In this document: piece by piece, positions 55,500-64,000 of the stretch
Layout of the letters: every line of letters begins with the position of its first letter
How positions within the stretch are numbered: position 1 is the stretch's first letter
From: Brachypodium distachyon
Lineage: Eukaryota; Streptophyta; Magnoliopsida; Poales; Poaceae
Length of the DNA stretch: 64,000 nucleotides
Reading direction: 5' to 3'
NCBI RefSeq assembly: GCF_000005505.3
Contig: NC_016131.3
Location: 62,171,355 to 62,235,354 of the forward strand
Notes under the pieces: model-generated
What the model was told of the DNA's origin: nothing
Databases searched by the model: none
What the model saw: only the letters and a program-made list of their open reading frames with translations
Program-made: the position numbers and the translations under genes

Positions 55500-57498
55500 G
55501 CTCCTACTCGCCTGCTCGGGTGGGTGACTCTGCAGAAACTGTGGTGTGTGGTACTAGTCTAGTAGACTAGTAGTAGTACTGAGGAGTACAGCGGGAGAGG
55601 AAGAATGGGGGACTGCGAAATGATGAAGTAGCGAGATGGGCATGTGAAGGGGGGAAGGCTGGATCACATGAAGGAAAGCGGTGGGGGTGGTGGCAACCCC
55701 AGGGGTCACTGCGAGTGGGGTCCATGAGGGATGGACTTTATTAGGAGAGCCCACACACAGTGGCACAGTACGCGTGCCCAGCCTGCGCGCACAGTTTTGG
55801 ACTTTTGGTGCAGCCGGGCGGATCGGCAGATGAGCCGTTCGGGGCCAAACGGGCGCAGCGGTGTGTGTCAAAAAGGTTTGGGTCAAAGATTTCCTTTTTC
55901 ATTGTGCATTATCTGGCTTTAAAAAGGGATTGTGCATTAGTGTTTGGCTGTAATGTGCGTCATTTGGCTTCATTGGAACTAATTGTGCCGATTCCAACTC
56001 GGATAAGATAGACAGTAGTATCGTGTGCAATAATGTTGTTGGTTTAGCTACTCGTGCCATACATTTTTTCCTACAAATATGCCTTTGCCCCTCGTAAGCT
56101 GCATTGTCTCGGTCAGACATAAAACCCCACCGAGAGTGACATCCTAGCTCACGGGATGAATGTGATGCTACAAATTTGGCTCCCTTCTCTTTTGTATTTG
56201 GAGTAAGGCAGAAGGTACGCGTATGCCTACATCATAATCGTGATGATTTTTACGTCACCGTTATCTTATTTTATTTACTTCGAGTAAAACAAAAGGTACG
56301 TATTTAGATGGCGACTGACTGCCGATTATAAACATGAGTTTCAGGAACGAACGTTCCACTGAATTTCTTTTGCATCAACACCTGCGTCCCAGAATCTTCA
56401 GGAACCTACTGAGTGCCTGCACAAGCGGCAAGTGCGCGGAACTACCACTTCTCTCGCCTGTCAGAGCCGACACCATAACATGGTACAAGAACGATCGGGA
56501 AAGCGAGGCAATCCAGATCTAAAACGCGATCGAGAAGTTATTATTATATGTGTGTTTCACTGTCTGCTGCTGCGAGATCTCGGATCCTCTGGGCCTAATT
56601 CATGTGATCCCAGGCAGTTGGTCATCGTCGATTGGAGCAACGGATTACTTATTCCTTTTGCTGCAGGTCAAAGTGTGCACAGAAACTGCGGACTAGCGAG
56701 TTCAGAGACTTCAGATCGTTAACTTTAAAAACAAGATGTGCAGCTTACGTTGAGAAGAACGATTATCACGGAGTGCAGTTTACAGTTGCCCGAATAGGTA
56801 AAGCTGATCTCGGTAACGATGTTCTCTCAGGCCATTCCTTCCACCCCACTGGAATAGGAAGCGCCTAGTCCACAACATGTGTCTTCTTTCCAGATGATCC
56901 CGGGTACAAACTCGTCGCAGAAACCAAAAGATTTAAATTTAAGTGACTTGGATTTGTATTGCATTTATATGTATATATACAAGTTCAAGTCACTTATTTC
57001 CGGACGAAAAGAGTACAACAAGTGTCCCAAGTCTTGGAAGAAGACTCCAACAACTCAGAAGCACGGTTTCAGCTAGGCTAGTCAGAAACTGATCGGAATA
57101 TGGGAACTGAGTTGAATATTAGAATACGAGTCAGAAATTGGAGCTTCCCTGATGACGTTAACTCCAAAATCAGAAAATCTGAGTCACATCCCAAAAAATC
57201 ATTTACAACTTCGTAGCAACAGCTCATGCTTAATACTATGCACCACGTAAGGGCAAAATTGAGTTGAATATTAGAATATGTATCATGTTACAGTGCTAAA
57301 GGCACTCCGATTGTCCAAATGAAACAGCTCGAGGATCATCTTTGCATGTGCTTTACCCCTATTTTTTAAGGATGAGGTCTATACTATATTTTCTCAAGGA
57401 CCGACCATGGTCAGATACTCATACATATTGTTGATACAGCACAGTGACCTTGTTGTCAATCCACATACAATGCTTCACGCTTCTCAAGCTTATCTAGG
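55500..57498. other. Intergenic, no gene seen
   Basis: The first part is the presumed promoter of the small membrane-protein gene. A short inverted repeat at about 56,938-57,000 (TAAGTGACTTGGA against TTCAAGTCACTTA), followed by CCGGACGAAAAGAGTA, looks like the decayed right end of a Stowaway MITE. The final ~200 bases are probably the 3' UTR of the Peter Pan-like gene. Confidence 0.5.
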
Positions 57499-59673
57499 CT
57501 AATCTTCGTCCTCTGACTCATCCTCGGACCCATCCCCCAGCTCGATCATATCCTCATCATCGTCTATCTCTTCCTCATCTTCTTGTCCCTTCTTCGCAAC
57601 ATCTTCTTTTCCCACTGTATGACAGAGCATTGAATCTCGGTAAGAAAAAGAAACAGTAGACATTTGGGGTAAACAGTAGCATCAACTGAACTCACCAGAT
57701 TCAGGGTACAAGATATCTCCTGAGCACAGACCAGATTCAACTTTAACTAAGCGCATGGTCATCCTTGGTCCGATCTCCTGGAGTCTAACGGCGCTTTTTC
57801 TGGATGCTCGGTTCAATTTGTCTATATCACTTGCTAGACTTACACACGCTGCTTCATCATCTGGTTCACTTTCTGATCCATATCCAGCTCTAGTGAATGG
57901 ACAAATAAACAAAAGGGGGGTATTATACAAAAATAATAATTGAGCCTTTTGAGAAACAGAAAATTTGTTGTGTAGCGTACAAAACTGCACATATCAGGCC
58001 AAAACGTTTGAGCCATTGCGGTTATGTAATCTCAAGGTGAACAAATGCAAAGTACTGCATAACAAACAACTTGAAAAGTTGATTCTTTGTCCTGTTCTTA
58101 AATATCAAATCTCATTTTTCCCCATTCCGTTCTTAAATATCAAATCCTTATCGGAAATGGACATAATTTGTTGGACAAATCAATTCACAGAGTATAAAAT
58201 CCTCATAGAAGGCTCGTGATGATTTCAATCTTCAAGAATAAGAATATCTAAAACATGTAAGATTGCTCAAAAGGCAAGTTGAGTTTCTCACATGTTCTAT
58301 ATCATCCCTACATAGTTCCAGTATGTTGTAGGTCCTAGGCATCCATTGAGCAATAGAACTCTCAGGACTTCCTATATTTTTAAAGCATAGAATGTTCCTG
58401 TGTAATTAGAATCTCTACTTATGTTTTAACAATTTTCTTGTTCTTGACAGCATATTACAACTGGTTTAAGGACATTGTAGATAGTATTAATTCTCATAAA
58501 CCATAGCATGAGTATGCTGGTACTGATCCAACAAGACAGTATAGCTTGGCGATATATCATTACAATAGAATGCAAGAAAAATGAATAAGTTCTTACTTTG
58601 TCACAAAATCACTAACATCTTTAAGGTCCCTTAGATCTGGCACTTGATTGTTCTGCATGAGTTTTCTAATCTTGCGGCTGACACCAACAGGCTGGAGCTT
58701 GATGGAATAGTGCCGGAAATCGATAATCTCCTTCTCTTTGTCGTATTGTAGCAACAAAATTCTTTGACAGGTTGATAGTTTAACCTACAACACGAAATAC
58801 TCATATCATTTTAATACACCAGAAAAAGGACATCAAGTTCCATCATAAACATATCACATGATACTTACAGTTTCTGTGTCGATAGCAGGGACCAAGTGCC
58901 GAAAGAAAGTAACAAAACTCTTGAAAGGCTCACCAAGACCATTGAAACCACTGAGAACAACCTGTTAAGAAGACCATGATTACACACGAAGTTGAGTTCA
59001 ATGCTGTAATGAAGACTACCCTAAAAAAACAGAACCAAAATCCAGCACCGTAGCATATACCAGAGGCGAGTTCTTGAATATCTCTGCGGGACTCCTTGGC
59101 CGCTTCTGGGAGTTTGCAATGTCGGCTGCAAGAGCATATTCCTCAATCTGACAAGTGTAGGTTGGGCCCTGGGGTGACTTGGCGAAGCGCAAGTGCGGCA
59201 AGCTCTTTGGGTTTGAGAGGATCAAGAAATGTGTAACACCCAATGGGCTCGCGACGTTGACAAAGTCCTTGAGGTTGTTCCGTTTCTTTTCCTATTGATT
59301 GTTTCAACGGAGGAAAAAAAATTTGCGGCTCGTGAAGATGCTAAGAAACGTAATCACCAAATTGATTTGGGGCTGTGGTGATGGAGGCGGGGATTAGAAT
59401 ACTGACCTTGAGCTTGAGGGCGGTGTAGGGGAGCATGAGCTTGCGGAGGTCCTGCTGGAGATGGCGGAGCGTGGTGGGGAGCTTGCCGCGAGAGAAGACG
59501 AAGCTCTTGGGGATCCTCTCGCCAGTGACCTGGTCGACGTTCGCCATCACAGCCTGCTGCTTCCGCGCCACCGACGCCGGCATCTTCCATTTGCCCTTCC
59601 CCTTCCCTTTTCCCTTGCCGCCGCCGCCACTACTGCCGCCGCCACGCCGCCCGCTGTTTCGGACCCGCGCCAT
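57499..59673 (-). CDS. PPAN: Peter Pan/SSF1-like Brix-domain ribosome biogenesis factor
   Basis: Six exons on the minus strand give 362 aa: 59673-59407, 59291-59061, 58961-58869, 58784-58597, 57889-57696 and 57614-57499, all GT-AG and in phase. After a Gly/Lys-rich N terminus (GGGGKGKGKGKGKWK) the Brix domain starts at IPKSFVFSRGKLP. It continues with LRKLMLPYTALKLKEKKRNN, GVTHFLILS, RHLVPAIDTETVKLSTCQRI and FRHYSIKLQPVGVSRKIRKL. The end has AGYGSESEPDDEA, KSAVRLQEIGPRMTMRLVKVESGLCSG and an acidic tail. The match to plant PPAN and yeast Ssf1 is end to end. Family members act in the nucleolus in 27S pre-rRNA processing and 60S subunit assembly. A 23-bp copy of the start-codon region lies 190 bp upstream and opens a uORF. 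Confidence 0.95.
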
Positions 59674-59755
59674 GGTTAGGTTTTGGGCAGTTGCAAAACT
59701 TTGGAGACGGGGGAAGCCTGGGGGGTAGGGTTTTGGAGGACCAGTCGTTGATGGG

Positions 59756-59863
59756 CTAAGGAAACAGGGCGTTTTTGTTGCAGAATTTGGATAGGTAGGC
59801 CTCATTGCTCCAGTGGCTCGTCGGCCCAGCCCAGGTCTGCCCATTGTTTCGGACCCGCGCCAT
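59756..59863 (-). other. uORF starting with a copy of the Peter Pan start region
   Basis: The 23-bp segment TGTTTCGGACCCGCGCCATGGTT at 59,655-59,677 contains the PPAN ATG and recurs exactly at 59,845-59,867. In the upstream copy the ATG at 59,863 opens a 35-codon frame that begins MARVRN, like the protein, then diverges and stops. It matters only if transcription begins upstream of 59,863. Confidence 0.5.
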
Positions 59864-59879
59864 GGTTTTGTCAGGGTTT

Positions 59880-61375
59880 GGAGATTTCCTGTCAAAATCC
59901 ACCGTGAGTGATTGGACATGGATTTTGTGTCCTAGGTTCAACTAGATTAAGGTAAGCTCCTCTCCAAAAAGAAAAAAAGGTAAGCGGACTTTTGTGATTC
60001 GTGTGGTGATGTCGTGGATGCCCTTTATGCGAAATATAATTGGGTTCTCTGCGCCCCTCCATGGATGGCCGCCACGTGAGCAGCGAGGGTGGCTCGACGG
60101 CGATTTTTCTGCCCTGCAACCGCAACTAACAATCACGGTGGAGGAGGAGGGGCACGTGGCTCCCATCGGCAATCACGGGGGAAGAAAGAGGGGTACGTGG
60201 CAACCATCCACGGAGGGGCGCAGGGAGGTTTAGATGAGCCCGAAACTCACCTAATTATTTTCCCTTCATGCGGAGTCTATTATAGCTTGTTTACAAAGTG
60301 TTACATGCTCTTTGGGGGATACCGAGGCTTCATGTGGAGAACCGGAGATAGACTTCCAGCTCCTGCAGCTGTACAAGCGATTGAGGGGCCAGATCATGAT
60401 AGTGCACTCAATGGAAACATCTTTTGGAAATATTTTGGATGATTAAGACTTCGGTTCGTCTTAACTTTGCGGCATTTGTAATAATGTTGCGGACGCTCAT
60501 GTGGCACATGGTGTGAGTCTTGGAGATCTACCCAAGCTGTATAGCCAGGCGATGCTTCAGATTTCGTACATGTTTTTGTTGGACGGTGATTTAACGAAAG
60601 TTCTGTCCATCTGAAAAAAAAGGTTAAAGGCGAAAAATATGTGCCCCTGGCCCTTGGGGCAAGGCTATCCAAGACACGTAAGACCGTGACAACAACCCGA
60701 ACTTCCGGGTACAAATCTTTTGTCCTTTGCTTGTTTACTTTCCACAAATTTCTTTTTGCAAATATATTTGTTTTTGTGTTTCCTTTTTTCCAAGAAGGTC
60801 AAACCCATACATTAAGTCAATCGGCTCTTACTAATCATCTTTAAACAAAAAAGTTACATATAAATCCATAGGGGGAAACGATGACGTATTCTTCCTGCAT
60901 TCATCTGCGCGCGCCATGAGCCAAGCTTGATGTTGCATGTGGACCTCCAAACTATGTCGGAGCCAGAAAAGTGTTGTTGTTGTAACAGTTAGTAAGTCGG
61001 CGGTTAAAACAAGAAAACACCGACAACAATGATATGAGAAACAGACTAATGTCTCGAAGAAAAAGACGACAATGAAGGCTAGATGACTACCCTAGTTCCT
61101 CATAGACAGATTTAAGAACACATAACCTCACTAGCTAGTAGCTACGCACTGAAACCAAGGTTGGCTGAACCCTGCCGATCGAACAATAAGCACCGACAAA
61201 CAAAGAGCGCAAATCACGAAGACAAAACCAAAACCACTATTTTAGAAGAGCGGCTCCTCCTCTGCACTGCCGACAAGGTGGACCGGGAGTCGGAAAAACC
61301 TTACTCTTAAACCGCACAACGTTGCCATATCCACCACTGCATTGTTATAGATGAATCAAAATCCAAACTCAAGTA
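59880..61375. other. Intergenic, no gene seen
   Basis: Short frames around 59,994-60,440 repeat GG-rich phrases (GGCACGTGGC, GGTACGTGGC) without a domain. A stretch ending CTGTCCATCTGAAAAAAAA at about 60,610-60,625 could be a retroposon 3' end. Nothing else is supported. Confidence 0.45.
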
Positions 61376-61457
61376 ATCCCTCCGATACATAATAAGTGTC
61401 GGAGATTTAGTACAAATTTGTATTAAATCACCGACACTTATTATGGATCGGAAAGAG
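61376..61457. mobile_element. Short Stowaway MITE
   Basis: ATCCCTCCGATACATAATAA pairs with the complement CTCTTTCCGATCCATAATAA between TA dinucleotides, with GTGTCGG..GATTTA continuing the hairpin. 82 bp. Confidence 0.88.
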
Positions 61458-62088
61458 TACATGACTATTGTGCCGCAAGACAGAACTAGGATCAGGTGTG
61501 CCTAAACTTTTTTTTCGTGAACTGTGTGCCTAACTTGTTTAGATTATTTCAGTCTGCTCTGGCCTCCAGAACAAATTAAAGGGTGTTGTCTAGAAGTTAC
61601 AAAAAATTAAGAACCAATTGTGTTCAAGTGTCTGAGACTTGCAGACATATCATTTTTATAGAAGTGACAAAGTAAGGTCTTAGGACACACTTGATTAAAT
61701 AAAAGGTCTTAGGACACAGGTCTCTGTCTCGCTAAGAAAGGCAAAAGCACCTGAAGATACAACAACTCTGAATAAATCAATACAGTATGGTGTGCAACGA
61801 TTGTCTATCTCTGTGCCGAACAAATAAGAATTGCAGGAAGAGTTAAACCAATTGACTAAGATACATCATTAAGACATTGACGACAGACAAATCTGTAGAG
61901 TTGAAAATTTCCCCACCTCAGAATGACTTTTCCACCCGTAGGGGATAAACACAAGGAACCTATTGTCATCAAATGAACAACAGTATAACAACTATCAAAA
62001 AAAAAACAGTACTATAACACATGAATGGAATGTATGTACGGAGTATTATGTATCGGCCATTTTATGTATCTCGTTCCATGGAGCCCGC
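61458..62088. other. 3' flank of the ABCG gene, no other feature
   Basis: AT-rich sequence with no open frame of note; the part nearest 62,088 is presumably the ABCG 3' UTR. Confidence 0.5.
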
Positions 62089-64000
62089 CTACTTCCTCTT
62101 GTTCTTGCTTCCGACGAGCAAGACGACGTAGAAGAGCGCCCGGAAGAAGAAGCCGAGAGAGGCTGTGACGAGGAGGCACATCCACTTGCCGAGGTCCGTG
62201 ACGGCCTGCTGCGCGAGCACGTCGGCGCCGGTGACGACGCAGGTGCTGGCCGTCATGTTGGTGCCGAGCGTGGCGCTGATGGCGCCGAGCACCTTCATCT
62301 TCACGGCCTCGGACATGCCGGCGATGGGCGTCCCGTCGAACATCTGGATCCCCCTGGCGAAGCAGCGCGTGGCGTCGCCGAACTCGTTCTGCAGCACCGC
62401 CTGGTACGGGTACTTGACGAGCGACATGTAGTGGAACCATACCCAGTAGCCCGGGATCCTGTCGCGGTTGATGAAGAAGCCCGAGAAGAGCAGGAAGTAT
62501 GCGAGGATGGCCACCACCACCGTGTACCCCAGCATCACGTGCGGCACCACCGCGGAGATGAAGGTGACGAAGCCGCTCCCCGCCCAGAGCGAAGCCAGCA
62601 CGACCAGCGTGAAGAAGGCGAACGATGTGGCGCCGCCTGCGAGGCCGACGGCGAAGAAGGTTGTGGCCGCGAACGCCAGGGACAGGATGGTTAGCGGCGG
62701 GAACGTGACCAAGGCGTTGGCGAGCACGTAGGAGATCCGGCGGTAGGCGTTGTGCGCCGTCTCCCGGAGGTAGATGTGGCGCTCCTGGACGAAGACCGGC
62801 AGCGCGTCGCCGCAGACGTAGAACATGGTGGACATGGCCATGGCGAAGAAGCCGAGCCGCTCCTGGACGCCCTTGGGCGTGTCGTCGAGGTGCACGAAGA
62901 TGGTCGCCAGGATGAAGCCCGTCACCATGATGGTGCCCAGCCGCGTGGCGAAGAGCTCCCACATGCGCCACGTGTTGGTGAAGGACCGCTTCATCAGCAC
63001 CCACACCTCCACCGTCAGCGGGTTCGCGAACGTCGGCACCGACGACGACGACGACGCCGTCTCCTCCGTAGTGCTGCTCCGGGCCACCAGCTTCCCCCGA
63101 GAGACGCTCTCGGCGATGGCGAGCTCCAGCGCCATCGGGGGGCTGTCCATGACGACTCCTCCGTGGGCTTCCTGCCACGTGTCGTTGAAGTCGGCGAGCG
63201 TGGCGGCGCCGTCGGGCTGCAGGCGCTCGAGCTCCCGGATGGTGTCGAGCGAGAACTCGGCCGGGTTCTCGTTGTCCGGGATAGGGCTGCCGAAGCCGGC
63301 GAAGAAGGGCTTGAGCCCCGCGGGCGTGCCGGCGTAGACGGTGCGGCCGCGGGAGAGGAGCAGGAGGCGGTCGAGGATGCCGAGGATGCGCGCGCTGGGC
63401 TGGTGGATGGTCATGACGACGACGCTGCCGCTCCGCGCGATGTCGCGGAGCACCTCGACCACCATGAAGGCGCTGGCGGAGTCGAGCCCGGAGGTGGGCT
63501 CGTCGAGGAACAGCAGGATCGGGTCGTGGATGATGTCGGCGCCGATGGATACGCGGCGCCGCTCCCCGCCCGACACCCCGCGGTGGGCCTCGTCGCCGAT
63601 AATGGTGTCGGCTGCCCGTGTCAGCCCGAGCTGGGCGATGAGCGCGTCGACGCGGGCGCGCTTCCGGGCCGGGGAGAGCGCCCCGGAGAGGCGGAACTCG
63701 GCGGCGTACAGCAGCGTCTCGCGCACCGTCAGCATCGGGTACAGCAGGTCGTCCTGCATCACGTGGGCCGAGATGGACCGGAGCCGCCGGCCCTGGAGGG
63801 GCTCCCCGTTGAGCGTGACGCTGCCGCGGAGGCTGTCCCGGGAGATCCGGCCCGCGAGCGCGTCCACGAGCGTCGACTTGCCGGACCCGCTGGCGCCCAT
63901 GACGGCGAGAATCTCGCCCTCGCGCGCGGAGCCGGAGATGCCGTCGAGCAGCGCCCTGGTGTTGCTGCTGCTGCTGTTGGTGTCCGTGGACGTGGAGGCC
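62089..64000 (-). CDS. ABCG (WBC) half-size transporter, 5' end outside the window
   Basis: An uninterrupted minus-strand frame of 636 codons plus stop runs from the window edge to 62,089, with no intron. The visible part starts [20 protein letters not shown]. It then shows Walker [11 protein letters not shown]-loop VMQDD, signature [12 protein letters not shown], Walker [13 protein letters not shown] and H-loop [10 protein letters not shown]. That is one complete nucleotide-binding domain placed before the membrane domain, the order that defines ABCG. The membrane domain has six or so hydrophobic segments and ends [14 protein letters not shown]. The intronless structure and this tail fit the clade of Arabidopsis ABCG1/2/6/16/20 and rice RCN1/OsABCG5, which export suberin or related lipid precursors as dimers. 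The substrate here is inferred, and the exact ortholog is not decided. Only the first part of the N-terminal tail is missing. Confidence 0.95.
   Translation of the reverse strand, partial: ASTSTDTNSSSSNTRALLDGISGSAREGEILAVMGASGSGKSTLVDALAGRISRDSLRGSVTLNGEPLQGRRLRSISAHVMQDDLLYPMLTVRETLLYAAEFRLSGALSPARKRARVDALIAQLGLTRAADTIIGDEAHRGVSGGERRRVSIGADIIHDPILLFLDEPTSGLDSASAFMVVEVLRDIARSGSVVVMTIHQPSARILGILDRLLLLSRGRTVYAGTPAGLKPFFAGFGSPIPDNENPAEFSLDTIRELERLQPDGAATLADFNDTWQEAHGGVVMDSPPMALELAIAESVSRGKLVARSSTTEETASSSSSVPTFANPLTVEVWVLMKRSFTNTWRMWELFATRLGTIMVTGFILATIFVHLDDTPKGVQERLGFFAMAMSTMFYVCGDALPVFVQERHIYLRETAHNAYRRISYVLANALVTFPPLTILSLAFAATTFFAVGLAGGATSFAFFTLVVLASLWAGSGFVTFISAVVPHVMLGYTVVVAILAYFLLFSGFFINRDRIPGYWVWFHYMSLVKYPYQAVLQNEFGDATRCFARGIQMFDGTPIAGMSEAVKMKVLGAISATLGTNMTASTCVVTGADVLAQQAVTDLGKWMCLLVTASLGFFFRALFYVVLLVGSKNKRK

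Noticed and set aside
59674..59919. N-terminal extension of the Peter Pan-like frame up to 59,919
   Set aside because: The extension is in frame, but the family starts at MAR(V/F)RN, and the extra residues look like translated leader.
62012..63178. 388-codon minus-strand and 243-codon plus-strand frames over the ABCG gene
   Set aside because: These are GC-driven shadows of the real transporter frame, rich in Arg/His/Ala/Gly, with no domain.

Overview
The window is nuclear DNA of a grass, most likely a Pooideae or Triticeae species (wheat, barley, rye or Aegilops type). The genes have GT-AG introns and plant-specific families. The intergenic DNA is full of Stowaway MITEs with CTCCCTCCG ends, carries a solo LTR that begins like the Triticeae BARE/Angela/WIS Copia elements, and carries a second LTR with CGGTAGTACCGCC-type motifs. 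Species cannot be fixed from the sequence alone.

Layout. Positions 1-25 kb are mostly transposon graveyard: a broken LINE (1-2.7 kb), a tandem duplication with a nested Mutator-like MITE (3.0-3.8 kb), a BARE-like solo LTR (5,997-7,321), two long hairpin elements (7.6-9.1 kb), a degenerate PIF/Harbinger element (9,729-11,496), a ~188-bp tandem repeat split by a Mutator-like element (12.45-13.93 kb), a second copy of that same Mutator-like family holding a nested Harbinger MITE (17,143-17,999), and a second solo LTR (19,708-21,003). The only credible gene there is a small one at 14.6-15.0 kb.

Positions 25-64 kb are gene-rich. In order: a ULP1/SENP-type SUMO protease (+, 26.1-30.8 kb), a tRNA-Ala(AGC) (-, 32.3 kb), a LAZ1/TMEM184-type membrane protein (-, 33.6-37.4 kb), an SF2/ASF-type SR splicing factor (-, 44.4-48.8 kb), a small three-segment membrane protein (-, 55.1-55.5 kb), a Peter Pan/SSF1-type Brix ribosome-biogenesis protein (-, 57.5-59.7 kb) and an ABCG half-transporter that runs off the right edge (-, 62.1-64.0 kb). 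Exons of every spliced gene join in frame and give full-length family-like proteins of 403, 477, 289-295 and 362 aa.

These are ordinary housekeeping or membrane genes, not an operon or a co-functional cluster, and I see no convincing new multi-gene system. The most noteworthy signals are structural: a two-copy Mutator-like family with matching terminal sequences and near-perfect 9-bp target duplications, one copy inside a satellite-like array; a 2.3-kb hAT-like insertion flanked by a 15-bp direct repeat in the 5' region of the LAZ1 gene; a ~1.4-kb array of decayed ~90-bp units beside a very GC-rich block; and short upstream reading frames that touch or imitate the start codons of the SUMO protease and Peter Pan genes.
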